DNA of 64,000 bases from assembly GCA_947501565.1 (NCBI GenBank), contig CANMWJ010000002.1, positions 284,016 to 348,015 on the forward strand, written 5' to 3'. Under the pieces are notes generated by a model that was given only the letters and a program-made list of their open reading frames with translations, was not told the DNA's origin and did not search any database. Position numbers and translations under genes: made by a program. This document shows positions 25,674-34,485 of the stretch, piece by piece (position 1 is the stretch's first letter; every line of letters starts with the position of its first letter). The DNA is from an uncultured Marinobacterium sp. (GTDB lineage: Bacteria > Pseudomonadota > Gammaproteobacteria > Pseudomonadales > Balneatricaceae).

Positions 25674-26318
25674 ATGAATACTACTCAGCGTGGTCGCTTT
25701 ATCACCGTTGAAGGCACAGAGGGTGTTGGTAAATCGACAAACATCGACTTTTTGTGCGCGTTGCTGGCCGACCACGGCATCGAAGTTGTCCTGACCCGTG
25801 AACCGGGTGGTACACCGCTCGCGGAAGAGCTGCGCAACCTGTTGCTACAGCCGCGTGAGGAAACTGTGTCATCTGATGCTGAACTGCTGCTGATGTTTGC
25901 GGCGCGCTCTCAGCATATCGCTAATGTGATCAAACCCGCACTTGAGCGTGGAGCTTGGGTGATCAGTGATCGCTTTACCGATGCGACCTTCGCTTATCAG
26001 GGCGGCGGACGCGGCGTGGATGTAAAACAGATTGAATTGCTCGAGACGCTTGTTCAGAAAGGACTTCAGCCGGATCTCACTCTACTGTTGGATCTGGATG
26101 TTGAGGTAGGTCTGAAACGTGCCAGTGCACGTAGTGCGCCTGACCGCTTTGAACAGGAGAAAGTCGCCTTCTTTGAAAGGGTGCGTGGCGCTTACCTGAA
26201 ACGTGCAGAGAATGATCCGTCACGTTTTGCCATTGTTGACGCGTCTCTGGGCTTAAGCGAAGTGCAGGCGCAGATTGCGGGTGCGATCAAGCCGTTTGTG
26301 GAGGCTAATCATGGCTGA
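25674..26318 (+). CDS. tmk: thymidylate kinase
   Basis: Phosphorylates dTMP to dTDP. The 214 residues carry [11 protein letters not shown] (P-loop), [14 protein letters not shown] (DRX-like region), [15 protein letters not shown], and the LID segment [12 protein letters not shown] with basic residues. It overlaps holB by eight bases at its 3' end. Confidence 0.96.
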   Translation: MNTTQRGRFITVEGTEGVGKSTNIDFLCALLADHGIEVVLTREPGGTPLAEELRNLLLQPREETVSSDAELLLMFAARSQHIANVIKPALERGAWVISDRFTDATFAYQGGGRGVDVKQIELLETLVQKGLQPDLTLLLDLDVEVGLKRASARSAPDRFEQEKVAFFERVRGAYLKRAENDPSRFAIVDASLGLSEVQAQIAGAIKPFVEANHG

Positions 26319-27300
26319 GGCCATCGTGCATCCCTGGTTTGCGGAGCGCTGGCAACACCTGTGTGGTCTGCATCGTGATGAGCGGTTGCCGCACGCGCTG
26401 ATCGTGCATGGCGCGCAGGGGATCGGTAAAAGCCACTTCGCTACTGCGTTTGCCCATTATCTGCTGTGCCAATCTCCAAATGGCGATGAGGTCTGTGGCC
26501 AATGTCGCTCCTGCCAGCTGAACGCGGTACACGGGCACCCCGATCTTTTTCTGCTGGAACCGGAAGAACCGGGTAAGCCGATCAAGGTAGATCAGATCCG
26601 TGGCCTGACTGACTTCATCAACAGCACTGCGCAGCAGGGTGGATACCGGGTTGTGATCCTGAATCCAGCCGACGCGATGAATGTTGCGGCGGCCAACGCC
26701 TTGTTGAAGATGCTGGAAGAGCCAGGTCGCGATACGGTGCTGATGCTGTTAACCGACCGGCTGGGGCAGGTGATGCCTACCATCAAAAGTCGTTGTCAGC
26801 GGGTAGAGTGCCCACTGCCGCAAGAGGCTGAAGCCACCGCATACGTCGCTGCCAAGCTGGAGCTTGCAGAGGATGAAGCCGCCCATATCGTGCGTATTAA
26901 CAACGGCGCTCCGATGGCTGCGATGAAGTATAAAGAGAGCGGTCTGGACGAGTGGCGTAGCCAGTTGATTAAAGGCCTTGCCGATGTGCTGAAGAAGCGG
27001 CGTACAGTTGTAGAGGTTGCGCAGAGCTGGCAGAAGGCAGACCTGGAAGTGATGCTGGGGTGGTTGTACGGTCTGCTGGCCGATGCCTCCCGTGCCAAGC
27101 TGACCGGCAATGAACAGGTGCAACATGCGGATGCGCAGAATATGTTGCTGGCGATTGTACGCAAAGCGGATCCGGTCAAACTCTTTCAGCTCGCCAGTCG
27201 GGTACAGGAAGAGCGTAAAAGCCTTATACTGAGGCAGAATACCAACAAACAGATGCTGTTGGAGCGTATATTGCTCGAATGGTCCGCAGTGCTCAGGTAA
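26311..27300 (+). CDS. holB: DNA polymerase III subunit delta prime
   Basis: Clamp-loader subunit of 329 residues. It has a P-loop-like [11 protein letters not shown], a zinc-binding module CGQCRSCQL with a following His-rich loop, and [14 protein letters not shown] with the sensor-type stretch PTIKSRCQR. The start ATG at 26311 lies inside the tmk end; the frame is open from 26275 but that part is tmk coding sequence in another frame. Confidence 0.94.
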   Translation: MAEAIVHPWFAERWQHLCGLHRDERLPHALIVHGAQGIGKSHFATAFAHYLLCQSPNGDEVCGQCRSCQLNAVHGHPDLFLLEPEEPGKPIKVDQIRGLTDFINSTAQQGGYRVVILNPADAMNVAAANALLKMLEEPGRDTVLMLLTDRLGQVMPTIKSRCQRVECPLPQEAEATAYVAAKLELAEDEAAHIVRINNGAPMAAMKYKESGLDEWRSQLIKGLADVLKKRRTVVEVAQSWQKADLEVMLGWLYGLLADASRAKLTGNEQVQHADAQNMLLAIVRKADPVKLFQLASRVQEERKSLILRQNTNKQMLLERILLEWSAVLR

Positions 27301-27312
27301 CGGAGATAAGCA

Positions 27313-27663
27313 ATGTCAGTGGGATCTCGACTCAGTCACGGTATCCTTTCACTCATCATTGAAAACAAGGATGACCTATACAAGGCATACATGCCTTACA
27401 TCAAAAACGGCGGTATGTTCGTCCCGACCGCCCGCACCTATCATCTGGGTGAAGAGGTGTTTATGCTGCTCGAGCTGATGGGTGAGCCAGAGAAGATTCC
27501 CGTAACCGGTAAAGTGATCTGGGTGACCCCTAAGGGTGCGCAGGGTGGTCGTGAACCGGGTATCGGTATTCAGTTCTCTGCAGACGACTCCACACTGGTA
27601 AATACCATTGAGACCCACCTGGCGGGTGCCCTGAACTCCGAGCGCCGCACCAACGCCCTATAA
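27313..27663 (+). CDS. pilZ: PilZ-domain protein, type IV pilus PilZ
   Basis: A 116-residue PilZ-domain protein placed directly after holB, which is the location of the type IV pilus protein PilZ in pseudomonads. It has KNGGMFVPTARTYHLGEEVFMLLELMGE (in two runs) and the ending PGIGIQFS. The canonical RxxxR c-di-GMP loop is not evident at the N-terminus, as in PilZ proteins that do not bind the nucleotide. Expected to act in the cytoplasm on PilB/FimX. CGGAGATAAGC precedes the ATG. Confidence 0.9.
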   Translation: MSVGSRLSHGILSLIIENKDDLYKAYMPYIKNGGMFVPTARTYHLGEEVFMLLELMGEPEKIPVTGKVIWVTPKGAQGGREPGIGIQFSADDSTLVNTIETHLAGALNSERRTNAL

Positions 27664-27689
27664 CTTATTACTATTCAGTTCTATTGTTT

Positions 27690-28469
27690 ATGTTTATTGA
27701 TTCCCACTGTCATCTGGACAGGCTTGATCTGTCTCCCTATGACGGCGATTTTAACGCGATGCTGTCCGCAGCATCGGAACGTAATATCCAGAAAATGCTC
27801 TGTGTCTCAATCGAGATGGAGCAGTTTAAGCAGATGTACGCGCAGATTGCGCCATACAGTCATATCTACGCCTCAGTGGGTGTGCATCCTCTGAATACAG
27901 ACGGCCAGGTTGTCTCGGTAGACGCACTACTGGAAGAGACAAAGCGCGAACGTATCGTAGCCATCGGTGAAACGGGGCTGGATTACTACTACCAGCAGGA
28001 TACGGTCGAAGTTCAGCAGGACAGTTTCCGTAATCACCTGCAGGCGTCTGCACAGAGCGGTCTGCCGACGATTGTCCATACCCGCGATGCACGCGAAGAT
28101 ACCCTGCGCATCATCCGCGAATCGGGTGATGCAGAGGTGGGTGGGGTGCTGCATTGCTTTACTGAGAACTGGGAGATGGCGAAGGCCGCGCTGGACCTGA
28201 ACTACATGATCTCCTTTTCCGGCATCGTCACCTTCCGTAATGCGGAAGAGCTACGCCAGGTAGCGAAGCAGGTGCCACTGGATCGTATCCTGATCGAAAC
28301 AGACGCGCCTTATCTGGCGCCGGTACCGTACCGGGGTAAGAAAAACGAACCTAAATACGTGGTTGAGGTGGCTCAGTGTATCGCCGACCTGAAAGGGGTC
28401 TCGATCGACGCACTGGCAGAACAGACAACCGCTAACTTCCATCGCCTGTTCTCCAAAGCGGCCGGTTAA
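27690..28469 (+). CDS. TatD-family metal-dependent hydrolase (YcfH type)
   Basis: TIM-barrel DNase/hydrolase of 259 residues. Metal ligands appear in DSHCHLD (residues 4-10), GETGLDYYY, PTIVHTRDA, GVLHCFTEN and IETDAPYLAP. The start is the ATG at 27690, with a TTG at 27684 as an alternative; the ribosome site is poor. The position after holB-pilZ is the conserved ycfH place. Confidence 0.93.
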   Translation: MFIDSHCHLDRLDLSPYDGDFNAMLSAASERNIQKMLCVSIEMEQFKQMYAQIAPYSHIYASVGVHPLNTDGQVVSVDALLEETKRERIVAIGETGLDYYYQQDTVEVQQDSFRNHLQASAQSGLPTIVHTRDAREDTLRIIRESGDAEVGGVLHCFTENWEMAKAALDLNYMISFSGIVTFRNAEELRQVAKQVPLDRILIETDAPYLAPVPYRGKKNEPKYVVEVAQCIADLKGVSIDALAEQTTANFHRLFSKAAG

Positions 28470-28505
28470 GTTCCTCCGCCGGTTTCCTAACAAGAGCAAA
28501 CGTCT

Positions 28506-29405
28506 ATGTATTACTATCCGCCCGTTGAATACATCGAACCCCTGTTTCGCCCGCCAAGTGAAGCGAACTCGCTGATCTTGCAGGTGACCAATGGTTGCAG
28601 CTGGAACAAATGTACCTTTTGCGAGATGTATACGGCGCCACAGAAAAAGTTTAAGCCTAAAGCGGAAGAGCAGGTGCTGGCAGAGATTGTTCGCTGTGGC
28701 CAGCAGTTGGCGGGAGTCCGCCGCGTCTTCCTGGCTGATGGGGATGCGATGGCACTGTCATTCCGTCGCCTGAAAACGATTCTTGAGGCGATTCGGGAGC
28801 ATCTGCCCAGTGTTACGCGGGTATCAGCCTACTGCTTGCCGCGTAACCTGAAAAATAAAACGGTTGAGCAACTGCAGGAGCTTGAAGCGCTGGGGCTGAA
28901 GCTGCTCTATATAGGCGCGGAAAGCGGCGATGATGAAGTGTTGGCTAAAATCGTAAAAGGGGAGACCTACCGCTCTACCTGCGATGCACTGCTCAAAGCC
29001 AAAGCCGCAGGCATGAAAACATCCGTGATGGTGATCAACGGTATGGGCGGTGTGAAGCTGAGCGAGCAGCACGCGCTGAACTCCGCGCGTCTGGTAAACG
29101 AGACACAGCCGGATTATTTTGCCACGCTGGTGCTGTTCTTCCGCAATGGTATGGGCAAGGTGGTCGACGGCTTCGGGGGCGACTTCCAGATGCTCGATCA
29201 GCAGGGCTTGTTCCGTGAGATGAAGCTGATGCTGAGTCATACCGAGCTTGAGAAAACCATCTTCCGTAGCGACCATGCATCGAACTACATGGTGCTGAAA
29301 GGTGTGCTGGGTCGCGACAAAGAACGCATGCTTAGTCAGATCCGATCCGTCATCGACAACTCTCCGATCATCCCGTTACGCGACGAATCTATGCGAAACC
29401 TGTAA
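28506..29405 (+). CDS. radical SAM protein of unknown reaction
   Basis: Radical SAM enzyme of 299 residues. The cluster cysteines are Cys31, Cys36 and Cys39 (NGCSWNKCTFCEMY), a CX4CX2C spacing that differs from the usual CX3CX2C but recurs in this subfamily as I recall it. The barrel shows FLADGDAMAL, RVSAYCLPRNL and LYIGAESGDDEVL, the last a GxIES-like SAM contact. No B12 or auxiliary cluster domain is visible. The substrate is unknown. The gene ends in a terminator that overlaps its stop codon. Confidence 0.85.
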   Translation: MYYYPPVEYIEPLFRPPSEANSLILQVTNGCSWNKCTFCEMYTAPQKKFKPKAEEQVLAEIVRCGQQLAGVRRVFLADGDAMALSFRRLKTILEAIREHLPSVTRVSAYCLPRNLKNKTVEQLQELEALGLKLLYIGAESGDDEVLAKIVKGETYRSTCDALLKAKAAGMKTSVMVINGMGGVKLSEQHALNSARLVNETQPDYFATLVLFFRNGMGKVVDGFGGDFQMLDQQGLFREMKLMLSHTELEKTIFRSDHASNYMVLKGVLGRDKERMLSQIRSVIDNSPIIPLRDESMRNL

Positions 29406-29428
29406 CCACAAGGGTTACAGGTTTTTTC
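29399..29428 (+). terminator. terminator overlapping the radical SAM stop codon
   Basis: CCTGTAACC (29399-29407) and GGTTACAGG (29413-29421), then TTTTTT. The TAA stop at 29403-29405 lies in the left arm. Confidence 0.85.
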
Positions 29429-29499
29429 AGAATTCGGGAGTTTTTCCCGAGTTTGTCCTCATTAGTCACATTTCCTTCGCATTTGGCGCTTACTTTAGG

Positions 29500-29517
29500 G
29501 TATAAGTGTGCTTATAC
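29500..29517. promoter_or_regulatory. candidate operator upstream of malate dehydrogenase
   Basis: Perfect inverted repeat GTATAAG-4-CTTATAC, 54 bases before the start codon. Size and position suit a repressor site, but no regulator is identified. Confidence 0.45.
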
Positions 29518-29570
29518 TTTTGTATGAAATAGCCAATAATAATAATCTTATAGCGAAGGGTAATATATAA

Positions 29571-30671
29571 ATGAGACGTCCAGTTCGTATTGCGGTTACC
29601 GGCGCGGCCGGCGCAATTAGCTACAGCTTACTTTTTAAGATCGCCGCAGGTGAGATGATGGGTAAAGATCAGCCTGTCATTCTGCAGCTGATCGAACTTC
29701 CGCACGCAATGAAGGCGTTGCGGGGTGTTGCGATGGAGTTGATGGATTGCGCCTATCCTCTGCTGCACACCATCACATTGCACGACAACGTAGAAGATGG
29801 CTTCAAGAATGCGCATTACGCCCTGCTGGTTGGTGCGAAACCGCGCGGTCCTGGCATGGAGCGTCGTGACCTGTTGGAAGAAAACGCACAGATCTTCGCA
29901 CGCCAGGGGCGTGCGCTGAATGACCATGCAAACCGTGACGTAAAGGTGCTGGTAACCGGCAACCCTGCAAATACCAATGCGCTGATCGCGAGCCGCAATG
30001 CTCCTGATCTGAGTCCATCCCAGTTCACCTGTCTGACCCGTCTGGACCACAACCGCGCCAAGGGTATTCTTGCGAATCACTGCGGTGCAACCACCCGTGA
30101 TATCGGCGGTATCATGATCTGGGGTAACCACTCTCCGACCCAGTATCCCGACCTGCACCATGCGACTATTCTGGGTAAGCCCGCGATGGCTCAGATCGAT
30201 ACCACCTGGTACCGTGACGAGTTTATTCCGAAGGTCGCGAAGCGCGGCGGCGAGATTATCGATGCGCGCGGACTGTCCAGTGCAGCGTCTGCCGCGCAGG
30301 CGATCGTCGACCAGATGCGCGACTGGGTGCTGGGTACCGAGCCGGGTGAGATCATCAGTATGGGTATTCTGAGTGACGGCAGCTACGGTATTGCGAAGGG
30401 GATCTTCTACTCCTTCCCTGTGATCTGTAACTATGGCCGCTACCAGATTGTGCACGATATCGAGGTCAACGAATTCAGCCGTCAGCGTTTGACTGCGACC
30501 GAGCAGGAGCTGCTGGACGAGAAAGCCGCAGTTGAGCAGATGCTACCTGAAGAGACAGAGGCATCTCATCAGAACCTCTCCATCTGCCTGCGCTCCGGTG
30601 TGACGCTCTATGCAGATAACACAGGGCCTGACGCCGACAGCAAATTTATGACGACAAACCGCGTACTCTGA
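29571..30671 (+). CDS. mdh: malate dehydrogenase with C-terminal tail
   Basis: NAD-dependent lactate/malate dehydrogenase family protein of 366 residues, interconverting malate and oxaloacetate. Seen are [13 protein letters not shown] (Rossmann, with Ala where most relatives have Gln), the active-site loop [14 protein letters not shown] with its arginines, [17 protein letters not shown], and the catalytic His in [11 protein letters not shown]. Standard members of this type end near residue 327. Here about 36 more residues follow VEQMLPEE, including [19 protein letters not shown]. The leader contains a GTATAAG palindrome. The tail and the motif change leave open a malate-like rather than strict malate substrate. 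Confidence 0.87.
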   Translation: MRRPVRIAVTGAAGAISYSLLFKIAAGEMMGKDQPVILQLIELPHAMKALRGVAMELMDCAYPLLHTITLHDNVEDGFKNAHYALLVGAKPRGPGMERRDLLEENAQIFARQGRALNDHANRDVKVLVTGNPANTNALIASRNAPDLSPSQFTCLTRLDHNRAKGILANHCGATTRDIGGIMIWGNHSPTQYPDLHHATILGKPAMAQIDTTWYRDEFIPKVAKRGGEIIDARGLSSAASAAQAIVDQMRDWVLGTEPGEIISMGILSDGSYGIAKGIFYSFPVICNYGRYQIVHDIEVNEFSRQRLTATEQELLDEKAAVEQMLPEETEASHQNLSICLRSGVTLYADNTGPDADSKFMTTNRVL

Positions 30672-30705
30672 TCGGTTTCTCTTCATTCAGTGTATTTGCT
30701 AAAGT

Positions 30706-30733
30706 GCCCCTTCATCTGAAGGGGCATTTTTTA
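30706..30733 (+). terminator. terminator after mdh, sharing bases with the yjbQ ribosome site
   Basis: TGCCCCTTC (30706-30714) pairs with GAAGGGGCA (30719-30727), then TTTTTT. The AAGGGG of the right arm lies eight bases before the yjbQ ATG and is its only Shine-Dalgarno candidate. Confidence 0.88.
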
Positions 30734-31140
30734 TGGTTGAAATTATCTCCGTCCGTACCGGTCGTCAGGGTCTGTTTGAATTTACTGAGCAGGTTGAGCG
30801 GCTGGTTGCGCGATCAGGTATCCGGGACGGCCTGTGTTCGTTGCTGATCCAGCACACCTCTGCAAGTCTTACTATTCAGGAAAATGCCGATCCCAGTGCA
30901 CGGGTGGATCTGGAAAACTGGATGAACCGTCTGGTAAGGGAGGATGATCCGCTCTACACCCACACCCTTGAAGGCTCGGATGATATGCCGGCTCATATCA
31001 AAGCGGCACTGACGTCTACAACGTTATCGATTCCGGTGAAAGATGGCCGCTTGACGCTGGGAACCTGGCAGGGGATCTATTGCTGGGAACATCGGCACCG
31101 CGCTGGGAGTCGCCAGATCGCGGTGCACGTGGGGAGCTGA
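30733..31140 (+). CDS. yjbQ: YjbQ/UPF0047 family protein
   Basis: A 135-residue protein of the YjbQ family, some members of which show weak thiamine-phosphate synthase activity. The signature is LLIQHTSASLTIQENADPSAR (in two runs), with DDPLYTHTLEGSDDMPAHIKAAL and LGTWQGIYCWEHR. Length is typical. The start codon follows directly on the T-run of the mdh terminator, and the right arm of that hairpin is the ribosome site. Any transcript that survives the terminator would have the site sequestered unless it starts within the hairpin. It converges on cheW. Confidence 0.9.
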   Translation: MVEIISVRTGRQGLFEFTEQVERLVARSGIRDGLCSLLIQHTSASLTIQENADPSARVDLENWMNRLVREDDPLYTHTLEGSDDMPAHIKAALTSTTLSIPVKDGRLTLGTWQGIYCWEHRHRAGSRQIAVHVGS

Positions 31141-31160
31141 GCTCGAAGGGCAGGGGATTC

Positions 31161-31715
31161 TTAGTGGGTAGATGGCCCTTCTTCGGAATCCGCTGGCGTG
31201 ATGCTGGTGAGCATCTTGGCCATATCGAGCAAAATGATCAGCAGGCCGTTGTAATAACACACGCCCTGTACGAAGCGGCGGGTTGATTCGTCGCTGGATA
31301 CGCTTGGTGCGCGCTCAACATCGTTTTGAGGCAGGTTGATGACCTCATCAACGCTGTCCACCACCAGTCCGATCACTTCCTGTTCGTTGTACTCAACCAC
31401 AATGATGCGGGTGTCGTCGTCGATCGGCACCGCAGGCAGGCCGAACAGTCGGCGAGTATCGATAACGGTGACTACGTTGCCACGCAGGTTGATAATACCC
31501 AGAACATAGTTCTGAGCGCCGGGTACCGGCGTCATTTCACTGTGGCGCAGGACTTCCTTTACACGAATAACGTCGATGCCGTAAAGCTCATCATCGACCT
31601 TAAACGTCGCCCACTGGTTGTAAACAACATCATCCTGATTAGTTTGTTTAGCCTGTTCTTTGGTGGCGCTATTCAGATACTGCTGCAGATCTTCAGCTGC
31701 TTGTTCCAAACCCAT
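31161..31715 (-). CDS. cheW: chemotaxis coupling protein CheW
   Basis: CheW-domain protein of 184 residues linking receptors to CheA. The core is WATFKVDDELYGIDVIRVKEVLR, LGIINLRGNVVTVIDTR, IIVVEYNEQEVIGLVVDSVDEVINLP and VCYYNGLLIILLD (quoted in short runs). About 35 polar residues precede the domain. I use the ATG at 31715; the frame also allows the GTG at 31727. The start overlaps the end of hyi, so it lies at the end of the garR-hyi series rather than in a che operon, which is unusual. Confidence 0.9.
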   Translation of the reverse strand: MGLEQAAEDLQQYLNSATKEQAKQTNQDDVVYNQWATFKVDDELYGIDVIRVKEVLRHSEMTPVPGAQNYVLGIINLRGNVVTVIDTRRLFGLPAVPIDDDTRIIVVEYNEQEVIGLVVDSVDEVINLPQNDVERAPSVSSDESTRRFVQGVCYYNGLLIILLDMAKMLTSITPADSEEGPSTH

Positions 31716-31719
31716 GACA

Positions 31720-32502
31720 TTACCCACTAATTATCTGGTTAACCTGTGACAGGCTGCTCTGTGTATCAGTTTCAGGGATATATTCGAAACTGATTACACC
31801 GGAGTATCCCATAGCCTCTACCGCTTTGAAAAGGTTAGGGAAATTGATCTCTCCCGTACCTGGTTCGTGGCGCCCGGGAACGTCGGCAACCTGTATGTGT
31901 CCTATATGCTGCAGATGCTTCTGGAGGGTGGTGGTGAGGTTCCCCTCCATAATCTGCATATGATAAACATCGTACTGCAAACGCAAGTTTTCGATGTTAT
32001 TTAATTCTTTAATATCAATTAGTTGTTTGCTCTTGTTAAGAAAGAATCCCGGTATGTCCTGCGTATTGATCGCTTCGGCAAGCAGTTCGATATCATGCTC
32101 TGCGAGGCGCCCTGCGGCATATTTCAGGTTTCTGACAAAAGTCTTTTCGGCCAGCTCAGAGCTAACTTGATCAGGTTTTATCCCTGACAGGCAGTTAATA
32201 CGCTGAACATCCAGTGCCAGCGCGTACTCAAGTGCTTGCTCCACGCCCTGGTCGAATTCGTCAATACGGTCAGGGTGGCAGGCGATACCGCGCTCTCCTG
32301 ACGCCCAATCTCCCGCTGGCAGGTTGATCAGGACCAGCTCCTGCTCATTTCTTTCGAGCAGTGCTTTTATCGTCTGGGCATTCAGTTCATAGGGGAACTG
32401 AATTTCGACCTTGTCGAAGCCCGCAGCCCGTGCCGCCTGAAAACGATCAGACAGTGGCTGTTCAGTGAAAAGCATGCTGAGGTTTACGGCAAACTGTGGC
32501 AT
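31720..32502 (-). CDS. hyi: hydroxypyruvate isomerase
   Basis: TIM-barrel isomerase of 260 residues, interconverting hydroxypyruvate and tartronate semialdehyde. Features include NLSMLFTEQPLSDRFQAARA, FDKVEIQFPY, the Glu in LLAEAIN, LQYDVYHMQIMEGNL (metal and base residues), and ISFEYIPETDT. The ATG at 32502 shares one base with the garR stop, a tight TGATG-like coupling. With GarR it would convert hydroxypyruvate to glycerate by way of tartronate semialdehyde. Glyoxylate carboligase is not in the window. Confidence 0.9.
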   Translation of the reverse strand: MPQFAVNLSMLFTEQPLSDRFQAARAAGFDKVEIQFPYELNAQTIKALLERNEQELVLINLPAGDWASGERGIACHPDRIDEFDQGVEQALEYALALDVQRINCLSGIKPDQVSSELAEKTFVRNLKYAAGRLAEHDIELLAEAINTQDIPGFFLNKSKQLIDIKELNNIENLRLQYDVYHMQIMEGNLTTTLQKHLQHIGHIQVADVPGRHEPGTGEINFPNLFKAVEAMGYSGVISFEYIPETDTQSSLSQVNQIISG

Positions 32503-33431
32503 CAGTTTTTCTCCACCGGTGGTGGGCATTCGGTTTCCTTATCGTTCAGGCGAGCAGGGTGGTTGAGTGATTCCAGCTGCAATAGCAGGCCGCTGTGATC
32601 ACAGTTTTCCATGCCTTTGGCGACCATTTCGCGGTATTCGTCGTATACCCGTTGGGTGAGCGGCAGTGTTAACTCCTGCGCCCGCGCGCTATCCAGAATA
32701 GTACGCAGATCCTTAAGTTGCACACGCGAAGTGGCTCCAGGGTTAAATGTACGATCGATCATCCGCTGTCCGTGCAGCTCCAGAATACGACTGCTGGCGA
32801 AGCCGCCCAAAAGTGCTTCCCGGACTGCCGCTGGATCTGCACCGCCCTCAGCGGCAAGCAACAGAGCTTCAGATACGGCGCCGATGGTGATACCGACGAT
32901 CGCCTGATTGGCACATTTGGCTAGCTGACCGGAACCCGCGGGGCCTATGTAGGTAGATGCCTTGCCCAGTACGTTGAAGACAGGTTGTGCGCGTTCGAAG
33001 TCGTTACGGGTGCCGCCCGCCATAATCGATAGCGTGGCTTGCTCAGCACCTACCGTGCCGCCGGATACCGGGGCATCAAGGTAACCGAGTTCGCGCTCTG
33101 CGAGCCGTTGAGCGTGCGCTTTGGCCATCTCCGGTGGAATGGAACTCATATCGATGATCAGCGCACCGGGTTTGCATTGGGCGACCGCGCCGGAATCAAA
33201 CAGTACCTGCTCAACGATCGGGCCGTTTTCCAGCATGGTGATGACGATGTCAGCTTCTGCGACAGCGTCTCCAGGCGAGTCGGCTATTTTCGCACCCAAT
33301 GGACGCAATGCCTCTGCTTTCTGCTGTGTGCGGTTCCAGGCGGTGAGCGAAAATCCTGCATTAAGCAGGTTGGTGGCCATAGGCAGGCCCATCAGGCCGA
33401 TACCCAGAAAAGCGATATGGGGCTTGGACAT
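32502..33431 (-). CDS. garR: 2-hydroxy-3-oxopropionate (tartronate semialdehyde) reductase
   Basis: Beta-hydroxyacid dehydrogenase of 309 residues, reducing tartronate semialdehyde to glycerate. The cofactor motif is FLGIGLMGLPMA, followed by the substrate region DAPVSGGTVGAEQATL and the catalytic Lys region GSGQLAKCANQAIVG. GGAGCAC precedes the ATG. It is 40 bases after tusE on the same strand and coupled to hyi, so it may be read from the tus promoter. The pairing with hyi favours the tartronate semialdehyde role over 3-hydroxyisobutyrate. Confidence 0.88.
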   Translation of the reverse strand: MSKPHIAFLGIGLMGLPMATNLLNAGFSLTAWNRTQQKAEALRPLGAKIADSPGDAVAEADIVITMLENGPIVEQVLFDSGAVAQCKPGALIIDMSSIPPEMAKAHAQRLAERELGYLDAPVSGGTVGAEQATLSIMAGGTRNDFERAQPVFNVLGKASTYIGPAGSGQLAKCANQAIVGITIGAVSEALLLAAEGGADPAAVREALLGGFASSRILELHGQRMIDRTFNPGATSRVQLKDLRTILDSARAQELTLPLTQRVYDEYREMVAKGMENCDHSGLLLQLESLNHPARLNDKETECPPPVEKN

Positions 33432-33471
33432 GCGTGCTCCTTGTGTGATTGCAGTCCGAGGGTTACATGAG

Positions 33472-33804
33472 TTACAGACAGTTTGTTGGCTTGGGCAAAC
33501 CGGCGATTTTTGCAGCCAGTTTCGCCGGGCTATCCGGGAACAGCTTCATCAGATAGATACTTTTACCCTTGTCGGCCCCCAGCTTCTGGCCGACGGCTTT
33601 CACAAAGGGGCGCATCGCAGGGGCATGCTCAAAGGTGTTGTAGAAGTCACGCAATACCTCCAGTACGGCCCAGTGATCCGGGGTGAGTGTTACACCCTCC
33701 GCCAGGGCGATCTGCTCCGCGACCTCTTCAGACCAGTCATCCAGCGCACACAGATAACCTTCTTCATCAACTTCGATCTGATTTCCATTTACTTCCAGTG
33801 TCAT
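33472..33804 (-). CDS. tusE: TusE/DsrC sulfur relay protein
   Basis: A 110-residue DsrC-family protein that accepts sulfur from TusBCD and hands it to MnmA for tRNA 2-thiouridine. The C-terminal KIAGLPKPTNCL has the essential penultimate Cys, and FPDSPAKLAAKIAGLP is typical. It lacks the second, upstream Cys of DsrC proteins from sulfur oxidisers, so TusE is the right name. It lies three bases after tusB. Confidence 0.94.
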   Translation of the reverse strand: MTLEVNGNQIEVDEEGYLCALDDWSEEVAEQIALAEGVTLTPDHWAVLEVLRDFYNTFEHAPAMRPFVKAVGQKLGADKGKSIYLMKLFPDSPAKLAAKIAGLPKPTNCL

Positions 33805-33807
33805 TGT

Positions 33808-34104
33808 TCAGAACCAACTTACTACTTTGTCTTGATCGCATGCCAGCTGTACAAAACCGGCGTCGTCGATGGGTGTAAAAACATCCCGCACTTTCTCGCT
33901 GATGCCGCGTGCCTGGAGATCAGGTTGTAATACATAGAGCGACACGGAATCCGGAAGTGCGGCAAAGAGGGCTTGGTGGCCGGGCAATGCGGCATAGACA
34001 CCGTCTTCGATCAGAAGCAGGGCATCATTATCCGCTAAAGCATTGAGACAGCGTGTGACGCAGCTCTGATCTGCAGGTGCGCGATTGAGGGTGTGTAGTG
34101 CCAT
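33808..34104 (-). CDS. tusB: sulfur relay protein TusB
   Basis: A 98-residue DsrH-fold subunit of the TusBCD complex. Recognisable by position and by MALHTLNRAP, LLLIEDGVYAAL and the C-terminal VQLACDQDKVVSWF. Located between tusC and tusE. Confidence 0.9.
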   Translation of the reverse strand: MALHTLNRAPADQSCVTRCLNALADNDALLLIEDGVYAALPGHQALFAALPDSVSLYVLQPDLQARGISEKVRDVFTPIDDAGFVQLACDQDKVVSWF

Positions 34105-34117
34105 GGAGTGGAATACC

Positions 34118-34483
34118 TCAGAAAGTCAGAACGACGTCATGCTCTTTGATGAGCTGCTGGATGGCATCCTGATCGACCGCTGTTGGTGCGTTGGCCAGAT
34201 CGGATGTTTCAAGCCCCTGCGTTTTCAGGCTCTGCTCGCACACATAGAGCTGATCGATGTCGTACATCGGCAGTGCAGCCATAGTGGCAGACAGGTTTTT
34301 CTGGCCGATGCCTTGTGCGTCATGCTCGCCCAACAGCTGGTAGACGCCATCATCAGCGAAGAGCAGGCTGACTGGCAGTTCAAATACGCCACAGGTCAGT
34401 GCAACGTCCAGAGAATCGCGTGCATTAGAACGGCCGTACGGGGCGCGTCGATTGATGATCAGAACCTTCTTTTTAGCGCTCAT
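34118..34483 (-). CDS. tusC: sulfur relay protein TusC
   Basis: A 121-residue DsrF-fold subunit with KKVLIINRRAPYGRSNARDSLDVAL (two runs) and VSLLFADDGVYQLL, as in E. coli TusC. It lies two bases after tusD and 13 before tusB. Confidence 0.93.
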   Translation of the reverse strand: MSAKKKVLIINRRAPYGRSNARDSLDVALTCGVFELPVSLLFADDGVYQLLGEHDAQGIGQKNLSATMAALPMYDIDQLYVCEQSLKTQGLETSDLANAPTAVDQDAIQQLIKEHDVVLTF

Positions 34484-34485
34484 AC

